Positions 1 to 4,479 of a stretch of 5,676 nucleotides of DNA are shown piece after piece. The stretch is from Clostridia bacterium. GTDB lineage: Bacteria > Bacillota > DSM-521 > Neomoorellales > Neomoorellaceae. Positions within the stretch are counted from its first letter, which is position 1. Every line of letters begins with the position of its first letter. The notes under the pieces are model-generated. The model made no database searches. It was not told the DNA's origin and was given only the letters and a program-made list of their open reading frames with translations. The translations under genes were made by a program, and so were the position numbers. The stretch is from NCBI GenBank assembly GCA_030445875.1, contig JASUSX010000142.1:1-5676 (forward strand), given 5' to 3'.

Positions 1-81
1 CGTCGTCTTGCCGTGGTCTACGTGCCCTATCGTCCCTACGTTGACATGGGGTTTCTTGCGTTCGTATTTTTGTTTGGCCAT
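1..81 (-). CDS. tuf: Elongation factor Tu, N-terminal fragment (continues off the left edge)
   Basis: The 27 codons present read [13 protein letters not shown] then [14 protein letters not shown], the near-invariant start of bacterial EF-Tu. GHVDHGKT is the phosphate-binding G1 loop. EF-Tu is the cytoplasmic GTPase that brings aminoacyl-tRNA to the ribosome. The ATG is at 81-79 and is preceded by a strong ribosome binding site, GAGGAGGAC, at 91-99 read on the minus strand. The rest of the gene (about 370 codons) lies outside the window. Upstream there is no fusA: the next gene is a divergent transporter, so this is not the usual rpsL-rpsG-fusA-tuf order. Many Firmicutes and proteobacteria carry a second tuf near rpmG-secE-nusG, and this may be such a copy. 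I found no convincing sigma-A promoter in the 215-bp divergent gap. Confidence 0.95.
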   Translation of the reverse strand, partial: MAKQKYERKKPHVNVGTIGHVDHGKTT

Positions 82-296
82 GGTTTTGTTGTCCTCCTCG
101 GTAAGGGTTGTCCACTTTCCTCTTCCACGCGGCCAGGCGTAGTTGCTCGCACATGATATTTCTACATCAGTTGGCCTTTTCCTGCTTATACCCTGTATAT
201 TATTGCCCTTGACCTGTAAAATAATTCCGCTGCCGGCTTGCTTTTACCAGCCTGAAGGATATGATAGAAGTAGCTTTCTACAAAGGAGAGAATCCC

Positions 297-650
297 GTGC
301 CCATCCTGTTGCTAATTTTTTTATCGGTCTTTTTGGGCGCAGGGGCCCAGGTGCTATTTAAGGTTGGGGTCCTCCAGCTGGGAAGCATCCGCTTCGACTG
401 CCCGGGGGTTATCCGCCTGGCCTTAAATCCGGCTATCCTGGGCGGCCTGTTAGCCTTTGCCGCCAGCTTCCTGCTGTGGCTGAAGGTCCTGGCCCAGGTA
501 CCTTTAAGCTACGCCTACCCCATGGTCAGCCTGGGCTATGTCTTCGTCTTTTTAATCTCCTGGTTGTTCTTGGGGGAAAACCTGCCGGTTTTAAGGGTTC
601 TGGGCCTAGCCCTGATTATCGGGGGCATCCTTCTTATTGCCCGCAGTTGA
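297..650 (+). CDS. Small EamA/SMR-family membrane transporter (ArnE-like, 4 TM)
   Basis: This 117-aa protein is almost entirely hydrophobic, with four predicted helices at about 3-23, 45-62, 73-91 and 98-115, the size and topology of small multidrug resistance/EamA half-transporters, which act as dimers in the inner membrane. PLSYAYPMVSLGY (69-81) followed by a GE pair (93-94) resembles ArnE and other flippase-like SMR relatives. The essential glutamate of EmrE (E14) is absent: aligning on the conserved lysine K22 puts glycine at position 14, and GAQVLFK resembles ArnE's AGQLCQK. Drug/proton antiport is therefore doubtful and a lipid-linked or other substrate is more likely. I chose GTG at 297 because AAAGGAGAG at 282-290 precedes it with good spacing; an in-frame ATG at 261 has AAGG only 2 nt away. 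A possible promoter is TTGGCC with TATATT 19 bp downstream (weak). The 3' end overlaps the convergent methyltransferase gene. Confidence 0.85.
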   Translation: MPILLLIFLSVFLGAGAQVLFKVGVLQLGSIRFDCPGVIRLALNPAILGGLLAFAASFLLWLKVLAQVPLSYAYPMVSLGYVFVFLISWLFLGENLPVLRVLGLALIIGGILLIARS

Positions 651-1619
651 TTTACCGGGCTTTCGCAGGACCAGGATATGCTGGTGGACAATATTGGGGA
701 CATAGGCGAAAGGGTAGCCGTAGGGCCGCAGCCTGGTTCCCGCCTGGTACCAGATAATATCCCCTTTGGGTATAAAACCCTGCCGCCGGGCCTGGCGGGC
801 GATGTCAGCGTGGGTAAAGATATACTCTCCGCCCTGGTAGGCGTCGCGTAAAATGATAACCATATACCGGCCCGGCTGCAACACCCGGTAACAGGCCGCC
901 AGGACTTTCCCCATGGCCGCCAGGTAGGCTTCATAGGAAGCCAGATTAGCCAGGTCCCCCGGCTCATGCGACCGCATGTCGTAGTCAGTGCGACGGTTGG
1001 CGAAGCGGTCATCATAGCGGCCGTTGCACATGGTCCGGCGGAGGTGGGTATTGTAGGGCGGGTCGGTGACGATAAAGTGATAGCTGTTGTCCGGGAGCCC
1101 GGCCATTACTTCCAGGCAATCGCCCGTAAGCAAGGGATAGGAGGCTAACCCCGGGTTTTCCTGCAAGACCCGGTGATAAATCTCTACCCAGGCCGGGTTG
1201 ATCTCTATCCCCAGGCAGTCCCGGGGCGGCTGCGCCAGGGCTGCCCCCAGGAGGGTCCCGCCTACCCCGGCAAAGGGATCCAGAACCTTTTCCCCTCCCT
1301 TAGTAAAGAACTCGATCAGGTGCTGCATCAGGTGAGGGGGCTTATTGGCCCCGTGCCGGCGACGCAACTCGTGGCCGCAGGCAGCGGGATAGGTAGTTAC
1401 GAGCAGGCTCTTGGTGAAATAGAGCCACTGGCCACCGGTGAGTTCATTCAACTTATTAGCCGGGTGGACCTGGTCGTCCCGGGGCGCCGGGAGGTGTTCC
1501 CTTAGCTCCAGGCGGCGGTTATACACCCTCTCTAACATCTCGCACCGGGCAATACGCGGGCAATCCAGGCAGGCGGTCAGGTTTTCTCCCTGGCATTCCT
1601 TACGGGCCAAGATAATCAC
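606..1619 (-). CDS. DNA (N6-adenine or N4-cytosine) methyltransferase with N-terminal cysteine cluster
   Basis: The 337-aa protein carries the SAM-binding motif I (DPFAGVGG, residues 114-121), an acidic motif II (GIEINP, 137-142) and the catalytic motif IV (TDPPYN, 185-190) of exocyclic amino methyltransferases. It ends in the fold's last strand (VPNIVHQHILVLRKP). Residues about 93-113 (NKPPHLMQHLIEFF...) look like motif X, giving the order X-I-IV; typical beta-class N4/N6 enzymes have IV before X and I. The N-terminus has four cysteines, C9-x7-C17-x2-C20-x5-C26, which could bind zinc or an iron-sulfur cluster. No restriction endonuclease or specificity subunit is visible, so it may be an orphan; an RNA methyltransferase is possible. 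The start is GTG at 1619-1617, with only a weak AGG about 7 nt upstream. M28 (ATG) is an alternative but would delete the cysteine cluster. The gene starts 56 nt beyond the terminator of the YjcZ-like cluster; no own promoter is evident. Confidence 0.85.
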   Translation of the reverse strand: MIILARKECQGENLTACLDCPRIARCEMLERVYNRRLELREHLPAPRDDQVHPANKLNELTGGQWLYFTKSLLVTTYPAACGHELRRRHGANKPPHLMQHLIEFFTKGGEKVLDPFAGVGGTLLGAALAQPPRDCLGIEINPAWVEIYHRVLQENPGLASYPLLTGDCLEVMAGLPDNSYHFIVTDPPYNTHLRRTMCNGRYDDRFANRRTDYDMRSHEPGDLANLASYEAYLAAMGKVLAACYRVLQPGRYMVIILRDAYQGGEYIFTHADIARQARRQGFIPKGDIIWYQAGTRLRPYGYPFAYVPNIVHQHILVLRKPGKSTAGNKKDAPDNQG

Positions 1620-1675
1620 ATCCTTACCTGGATAGGAATTCGCCCCGCCGGCCCCTTCTTCCTGCTGCCAATTAA

Positions 1676-1699
1676 GAAGGGCGCCTGACGGCGCCCTTC
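1676..1699 (-). terminator. Hairpin terminator of the YjcZ-like cluster
   Basis: A perfect 10-bp inverted repeat, GAAGGGCGCC and GGCGCCCTTC, flanks a 4-nt loop (TGAC at 1686-1689), 10 nt after the stop of the last YjcZ-like gene. Read on the minus strand, the sequence after the hairpin is TTAATTGG, a weak U-tract. Termination may be partial, which would allow some read-through into the methyltransferase gene. Confidence 0.7.
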
Positions 1700-1709
1700 A
1701 GGAACCTCA

Positions 1710-1799
1710 CTAGTTACCGAAGAAGAGCAGGATAAGGATAAGGAACAGGATGAAACCCCAGTTGCCAAAGAAACCCGGTCCACCAAAAAAGCCGCCCAT
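1710..1799 (-). CDS. YjcZ-like tiny transmembrane sporulation protein, copy 3 of 3 (29 aa)
   Basis: A 29-codon gene: a glycine/phenylalanine-rich head (MGGFFGGPGFFGNWG) followed by one hydrophobic segment (FILFLILILLFFGN) running to the C-terminus. This matches the plan of YjcZ-type tiny membrane proteins of endospore formers, in which a Gly-rich head precedes a single helix. In Bacillus such proteins are associated with sporulation; their molecular role is largely unknown. The ATG at 1799-1797 follows GAGAGGGGGG (1806-1815) at normal spacing. It is the third gene of a three-gene minus-strand unit, 34 nt after the second, and is followed by the hairpin at 1676-1699. Its hydrophobic half is nearly identical in DNA to that of the middle copy, showing a recent duplication. 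Confidence 0.85.
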   Translation of the reverse strand: MGGFFGGPGFFGNWGFILFLILILLFFGN

Positions 1800-1890
1800 T
1801 AGTTACCCCCCTCTCGCTTAACTCGAACAGCCTCTAATTGCCAAAGAAGAGCAGGATGAGGATAAGGAACAGGATGAAACCCCAGTTACC
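1717..1890. repeat. Duplicated 50-bp segment encoding the YjcZ-like helix (1717-1766 and 1841-1890)
   Basis: The two 50-bp segments, offset by 124 bp, differ at only 3 positions by eye, all third-codon changes. They encode the identical NWGFILFLILILLFFG region of copies 3 and 2. The corresponding segment of copy 1 is clearly more diverged. This indicates a recent tandem duplication of copies 2 and 3, or gene conversion between them, after the split from copy 1. Confidence 0.85.
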
Positions 1891-1914
1891 CCAAGGACCA
1901 GGGAAGCCTCCCAT
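1834..1914 (-). CDS. YjcZ-like tiny transmembrane sporulation protein, copy 2 of 3 (26 aa)
   Basis: A 26-codon gene reading MGGFPGPWGNWG then FILFLILILLFFGN. The head is shorter than in the 29-aa copy but the membrane helix is identical. The ribosome binding site AAAGGAGGGA (1920-1929) is close to ideal and sits about 7 nt from the ATG at 1914-1912, the strongest of the three. It is 31 nt downstream of the first copy and 34 nt upstream of the third, so all three are probably co-transcribed but translated independently. The family call rests on size, Gly-rich head and terminal single helix; a peptide this short gives little statistical power. Confidence 0.85.
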   Translation of the reverse strand: MGGFPGPWGNWGFILFLILILLFFGN

Positions 1915-1945
1915 ATAACTCCCTCCTTTCCCCCGGTCAGGCAGG

Positions 1946-2023
1946 TTAATTACCAAAGAACAGCAAGATCAAGACCAGGAAGAGGATAAAAGCCCAGTTA
2001 CCGAAGACAAACCCGTCTGCCAT
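1946..2023 (-). CDS. YjcZ-like tiny transmembrane sporulation protein, copy 1 of 3 (25 aa)
   Basis: A 25-codon gene reading MADGFVFGNWA then FILFLVLILLFFGN, the most diverged of the three paralogues: its head has lost most glycines and carries an Asp, while GNW and the LILLFFGN end are kept. The ATG at 2023-2021 is preceded by GGAGAGGGGGG (2032-2042). It is the promoter-proximal gene of the cluster, with a SigK-like promoter at 2063-2093. The nearby ATG at 2028 is in another frame and reads into a different product, so it was not used. Confidence 0.8.
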   Translation of the reverse strand: MADGFVFGNWAFILFLVLILLFFGN

Positions 2024-2062
2024 TGCATTGGCCCCCCTCTCCAATTTCACCAGGTTTTACAT

Positions 2063-2093
2063 TAACTTATGCCATTACCTGTCAGGTGGTTAC
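2063..2093 (-). promoter_or_regulatory. Candidate SigK-type promoter of the YjcZ-like cluster
   Basis: On the minus strand, GTAAC (2093-2089) is followed after exactly 17 nt by CATAAGTTA (2071-2063). This matches the known Bacillus SigK pattern of an AC-containing -35 and a CATAnnnTA -10 spaced 16-17 nt. Transcription would begin near 2056, leaving a leader of about 33 nt to the first YjcZ-like gene. The same arrangement recurs at 2451-2481. It sits just downstream of the terminator of the preceding microprotein gene. Confidence 0.6.
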
Positions 2094-2101
2094 AGCCGGC
2101 T

Positions 2102-2127
2102 AAAAAAACACCGGCTGCCCTGGCCGG
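2102..2127 (-). terminator. Intrinsic terminator of the 36-aa microprotein gene
   Basis: On the minus strand a short GC stem, CCGGC and GCCGG (2127-2123 with 2115-2111), closes a 7-nt loop and is followed by TGTTTTTTT (2110-2102). The hairpin begins 1 nt after the stop codon at 2129. An alternative 7-bp pairing of CAGCCGG with CCGGCTG around the A/T tract is also possible. It separates the 36-aa gene from the YjcZ-like unit. Confidence 0.75.
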
Positions 2128-2128
2128 G

Positions 2129-2239
2129 TTAAATAAAGATAAACAGGGCTATCAGCAGGAGTAGAAAAAGGAATACCAGGCCGCCGTCGGCAAAGACGTC
2201 CCGGACCTGGGCTTCAGGTTGAATCTGAACTTCGGCCAT
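2129..2239 (-). CDS. 36-aa membrane microprotein with charged head and hydrophobic tail
   Basis: A 36-codon gene. Residues 1-18 (MAEVQIQPEAQVRDVFAD) are polar and net acidic; residues 21-36 (LVFLFLLLLIALFIFI) form one hydrophobic helix ending at the very C-terminus, so it would be a single-pass protein with its soluble head at the N-terminus. The ATG at 2239-2237 follows AGAGGAGAG (2247-2255). It shares the tiny single-helix plan of its YjcZ-like neighbours but has no Gly-rich head or FFGN end, and I do not recognise its family. It has its own terminator and a SigK-like promoter about 205 nt upstream, suggesting late sporulation expression. An inverted repeat just upstream of the ribosome binding site could affect translation. 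Confidence 0.75.
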   Translation of the reverse strand: MAEVQIQPEAQVRDVFADGGLVFLFLLLLIALFIFI

Positions 2240-2254
2240 GATGTCACTCTCCTC

Positions 2255-2270
2255 TGAAAATAGATTTTCA
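2255..2270. promoter_or_regulatory. Inverted repeat next to the ribosome binding site of the 36-aa gene
   Basis: TGAAAAT-AG-ATTTTCA is a perfect inverted repeat with 7-bp arms around 2 nt. As RNA on the minus strand it could form a 6-bp hairpin with a 4-nt loop directly before AGAGGAGAG; as DNA it could be a small operator. It also contains the stop codon of the possible 34-aa ORF. Function is unproven, and being AT-rich it could be chance. Confidence 0.3.
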
Positions 2271-2372
2271 TTCATCACGGTGCGCTTCACGCGGGGTAAC
2301 TCCTTCGAAAATAGGGTTCTGCTCAGCCTTGCTCGGTGGCGGGGGTGGCTTGACTAATCCCTCCATTTGCAT
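2268..2372 (-). CDS. Possible 34-aa proline-rich ORF in the leader of the 36-aa gene
   Basis: This ORF reads MQMEGLVKPPPPPSKAEQNP followed by IFEGVTPREAHRDE. It starts at ATG 2372 and ends 28 nt before the 36-aa gene. The composition (charged, proline run, no membrane segment) is plausible for a small soluble protein, and it lies inside the transcript predicted from the SigK-like promoter. Against it, no ribosome binding site precedes either ATG (2372 or 2366). The longer in-frame version from TTG 2471 would begin upstream of the predicted transcription start. I recognise no family. The rest of the 2240-2485 gap holds the 2381-2423 inverted repeat and the promoter. Confidence 0.3.
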   Translation of the reverse strand: MQMEGLVKPPPPPSKAEQNPIFEGVTPREAHRDE

Positions 2373-2380
2373 AGTTCGCT

Positions 2381-2423
2381 GGCTGGGGGGGCTAGATCGG
2401 TAACACCCTTTAGACCCCCGGCC
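2381..2423. repeat. GC-rich inverted repeat in the leader of the microprotein unit
   Basis: GGCTGGGGG (2381-2389) can pair with CCCCCGGCC (2415-2423) across a 25-nt loop, with one G-U wobble if read as plus-strand RNA or one C-A mismatch as minus-strand RNA. In the predicted minus transcript it would lie in the 5' leader just upstream of the 34-aa ORF. It does not match a riboswitch class I know and has no U-tract, so it is not a clear terminator. Confidence 0.3.
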
Positions 2424-2450
2424 AACCAGGAGGAAAGCTGTATCTACTGG

Positions 2451-2481
2451 TATTTTATGTGCTGCCGGCAACCGGGGTTAC
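2451..2481 (-). promoter_or_regulatory. Candidate SigK-type promoter of the 36-aa microprotein unit
   Basis: On the minus strand, GTAAC (2481-2477) is followed after exactly 17 nt by CATAAAATA (2459-2451), the same layout as the promoter at 2063-2093. Transcription would start near 2444, giving a leader of about 205 nt to the 36-aa gene. It lies immediately after the ychF terminator, so this unit is insulated from ychF. Confidence 0.6.
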
Positions 2482-2485
2482 CAAT

Positions 2486-2511
2486 AAGAAAAACCCCCGC
2501 TCCGGGGGGTC
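2486..2511 (-). terminator. Intrinsic terminator of ychF
   Basis: On the minus strand ACCCCC and GGGGGT (2510-2505 with 2498-2493) form a GC stem around a 6-nt loop, followed by TTTTTCTT (the stem's last T at 2493 opens the U-run). It lies 13 nt beyond the ychF stop codon, a textbook Rho-independent terminator. Confidence 0.85.
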
Positions 2512-2523
2512 TTTCAGCAGCAC

Positions 2524-3597
2524 CTAGACATTAAAACGGAAGTTGATAATGTCACCGTCCTGGACGATATACTCTTTGCCTTCCAGGCGAGCCAGGCCTT
2601 TTTCTTTGACTTTATTCATATCACCCAGCCTGGCCAGGTCGTTAAAGTTTACCACCTCGGCCCGGATAAAGCCCCGCTCAATATCGCTGTGAATCTTACC
2701 GGCAGCAGCTCGGGCGACAGTGCCCTCTTTGATGGGCCAGGCGCGGACCTCATCCTCCCCGGCCGTAAGGAAGGAGATTAACCCCAGGCGGCGGTAGATG
2801 GCCCGCGCCAGGCGAGCCACACCAGGTTCGTCAATGCCCATCTCCTGGAGGAATACTTCCCTGTCGGCCGGTTCCAGGCGGGCTATTTCCGCTTCCAGTT
2901 CGGCGCAAAGGGTTAAAACTGGTATACCCCTTTCGGCGGCGTAGGCCGCGACCTCTTCTTCACCGCCATAATGGCCTGTCCGCAGCTGTTCCTCATCAAT
3001 GTTAACGACAATAATCATGGGCCTGGTAGTTAAAAAGCCCATATGGCGTAAAACCTGCCATTCCTCGTCGGCCAGATCGGCCTCCAGCAAGGGCCTCTCG
3101 GCTTCCAGGGCTTCCCGGCAGTGCTGCAAGGCCTCACGTTCCGCCAGTACCTCGCTTTTTACCTTCTTGCTGGCGGCAATACGTTCCAGCCGGGTTTCCA
3201 CCAGTTGCAAGTCGGCCAGGAGCAGTTCCGCATTGATCATCTCCAGATCACGCACCGGGTTGAGGTTCCCCTCAACATGGAGCACAGCCTCATTACGGAA
3301 GGCCCGCACGACATGGATCAGGGCGTCCACCTCCCGCACGGCGCTCAAGAACGCCGTCCCGGCGCCGCGGGTCAGTCCCGGCACATCGATAACCTCCAGG
3401 GTAGCCGGGGTGACTTTCCGCGGGTGGTAGAGGTTAGCCAGGAAATCCAGGCGGGGGTCGGGAATGGATGCCGTGCGAATATTAGTCTTCGTCCGCCCGA
3501 CGTAGGCCGAGGTCTCTTCCTCGGCCCGGGTTAAAAGGTTGAACAGGGTTGTTTTGCCTACCAAAGGCAGGCCGATGATACCGCATATAAGGGCCAA
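2524..3597 (-). CDS. ychF: Divergent YchF/OLA1-family GTPase/ATPase with TGS domain
   Basis: The 357-aa protein has a P-loop (GLPLVGKTT, 9-17), a DVPGL switch II motif (71-75), and the NxxE-type base-recognition motif NIDE (199-202) typical of YchF, which binds ATP as well as GTP. A coiled-coil insertion spans about 120-180. A C-terminal TGS domain (about 275-357) is recognisable by EVRAWPI, AAAGKIHSDIERGFIRAEV and EGKEYIVQDGDIINFRFNV. YchF associates with ribosomes and is linked to stress responses. It departs from the family in three places: GKT instead of GKS, loss of the FPFCTIEPN-like switch I stretch, and loss of about 7 residues of the glycine-rich SKGEGLGNK loop after switch II (here GLTRGAGTAFL). 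It may be a second, specialised copy. The start is TTG at 3597-3595, with GAGGTG (3605-3610) 7 nt upstream and the P-loop at the usual position. A terminator follows. Confidence 0.9.
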   Translation of the reverse strand: MALICGIIGLPLVGKTTLFNLLTRAEEETSAYVGRTKTNIRTASIPDPRLDFLANLYHPRKVTPATLEVIDVPGLTRGAGTAFLSAVREVDALIHVVRAFRNEAVLHVEGNLNPVRDLEMINAELLLADLQLVETRLERIAASKKVKSEVLAEREALQHCREALEAERPLLEADLADEEWQVLRHMGFLTTRPMIIVVNIDEEQLRTGHYGGEEEVAAYAAERGIPVLTLCAELEAEIARLEPADREVFLQEMGIDEPGVARLARAIYRRLGLISFLTAGEDEVRAWPIKEGTVARAAAGKIHSDIERGFIRAEVVNFNDLARLGDMNKVKEKGLARLEGKEYIVQDGDIINFRFNV

Positions 3598-3744
3598 TCC
3601 TTTTCACCTCAAGTAGATATTGCCAATTGCCCGGGTATCCCCGCAGCAGTGTCAGGGCAGGTCGAAAGGCGTTGCTAATCGTTGCGGGGCACGCGTCAAC
3701 ACCGGCAATGTAAAAGCGCCGGGTCCCACACAAGGAGAATATGG

Positions 3745-4401
3745 CTAGGGTAGGCGGGCCAGGATAGCTAGCAGAGAGGCAATAACTCCTCCCAGGCCGA
3801 CAATGACCGCGGCAATTGCTCCTTTGGACCAGCGCAGGGTTTCATGGATCTCCATATGCAGGGTCTGGATCTCCTGCTTCATTTCCCCGCGCAGGCCCTT
3901 GATCTCCTGCTTCATTTCCTCACGGTACCCTTGCATCTCGCCCCGCAGGCCCTGGATCTCCTGCTTCGTTTCCTCACGGTACCCTTGCATCTCGCCCCGC
4001 AAGCCCTGGATCTCCTGTTTCGTTTCGTCACGGTACCCTTGCATCTCGCCCCGCAGGCCCTTGATCTCCTGTTTCGTTTCGTCGCGCAGGCCGTGAATCT
4101 CCTGCTTCATTTCCCCACGGAGACCCTGAATCTCCTGCTTCATTTCCCCACGGAGACCCTGAATCTCTTGCTTCATTTCGCCGCGCAGATCCTGGAAATC
4201 CTGCTTAGTTTCCTCACGGTGCCCCTGCATTTCGCTACGCAGGCCCTGAATCTCCTGCTTTATCTCCTGGCGGAGATTCCCCTCCATATTATCCATTCGT
4301 TGAAGTAAGTATGCCAGAAAATCCAGCGGGCGCTGGTTTTTAAGAAGCTCGTCCTCCAAACCGGTCGCGATTTCCTTTCGCACTTCCTCCGGCATGGCCA
4401 T
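3745..4401 (-). CDS. Tail-anchored repeat protein: hendecad coiled coil plus C-terminal TM helix
   Basis: From the chosen start the protein has 218 aa. A 40-residue head (about 1-40: MAMPEEVRKEIATGLEDELL..., containing RPLDFLAYLLQRMD) leads into a long coiled coil of 11-residue units (LRGEMKQEIQG) and 18-residue units (LRGEMQGYREETKQEIQG) in the order 11-18-11-11-11-11-18-18-18-11-11. It ends in a hydrophobic helix (AIAAVIVGLGGVIASLLAIL) and ARLP. The 11-residue period (3 turns) and 18-residue period (5 turns) give about 3.6-3.67 residues per turn, predicting a nearly straight helical bundle. The Cys-free, Lys/Glu-rich rod would project about 170 residues from the membrane. I recognise no family and assign no function. 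ATG 4401 was chosen for GGGGGAGGGAGG at 4406-4417; ATG 4395 is equally possible, whereas ATG 4425 lacks a ribosome binding site. Confidence 0.8.
   Translation of the reverse strand: MAMPEEVRKEIATGLEDELLKNQRPLDFLAYLLQRMDNMEGNLRQEIKQEIQGLRSEMQGHREETKQDFQDLRGEMKQEIQGLRGEMKQEIQGLRGEMKQEIHGLRDETKQEIKGLRGEMQGYRDETKQEIQGLRGEMQGYREETKQEIQGLRGEMQGYREEMKQEIKGLRGEMKQEIQTLHMEIHETLRWSKGAIAAVIVGLGGVIASLLAILARLP
3858..4271. repeat. Tandem array of 33-bp and 54-bp units inside the coiled-coil gene
   Basis: Units begin at 3858, 3891, 3945, 3999, 4053, 4086, 4119, 4152, 4185 and 4239, with lengths 33, 54, 54, 54, 33, 33, 33, 33, 54 and 33 bp. The 54-bp units at 3945 and 3999 differ at only 3 positions by eye, and the 33-bp units at 4119 and 4152 at 3. 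Every unit is a multiple of 3, so gain or loss of units keeps the reading frame. The near-identity at silent positions points to recent expansion or homogenisation by slippage or recombination. Confidence 0.9.
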
Positions 4402-4479
4402 GTCGCCTCCCTCCCCCATAACCATATTATCATAATCTGGCAGGAAAAGAAAACCCTGCGCGTTAATTATCAGGCTGCC

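Noticed and set aside
536..1015. 159-codon minus-strand frame inside the methyltransferase gene
   Set aside because: It lies in a shifted frame of a gene with clear catalytic motifs and shows low-complexity, family-less translation.
2330..2480. Riboswitch (cobalamin, TPP, molybdenum cofactor or cyclic dinucleotide type)
   Set aside because: The GC-rich pairing caught my eye, but none of the conserved core sequences of these classes is present on either strand.
1676..2481. CRISPR array, because of evenly spaced similar segments
   Set aside because: The repeats are coding (YjcZ-like helices with stops and ribosome binding sites), only two are near-identical, and there are no unique spacers of constant length or cas genes.
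3482..3733. 83-codon minus-strand frame spanning the ychF start
   Set aside because: It overlaps the ychF P-loop region in another frame and has no ribosome binding site; it is a shadow.
3600..3744. Sigma-A promoter for ychF (TTGACG near 3670-3680 on the minus strand)
   Set aside because: The -35 is fair but the best -10 at acceptable spacing (TAGCAA) matches only 3 of 6 positions.
3732..3768. Plus-strand AAGGAG followed by an ATG at the end of the coiled-coil gene
   Set aside because: The frame stops after 8 codons and lies antisense to the coiled-coil gene's 3' end.
3803..4308. Long open plus-strand frames (97 and 154 codons) opposite the coiled-coil gene
   Set aside because: They exist because repeat units of 33 and 54 bp keep every frame periodic and open. 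The products are artificial repeats without a ribosome binding site, while the minus frame has one plus a membrane anchor.
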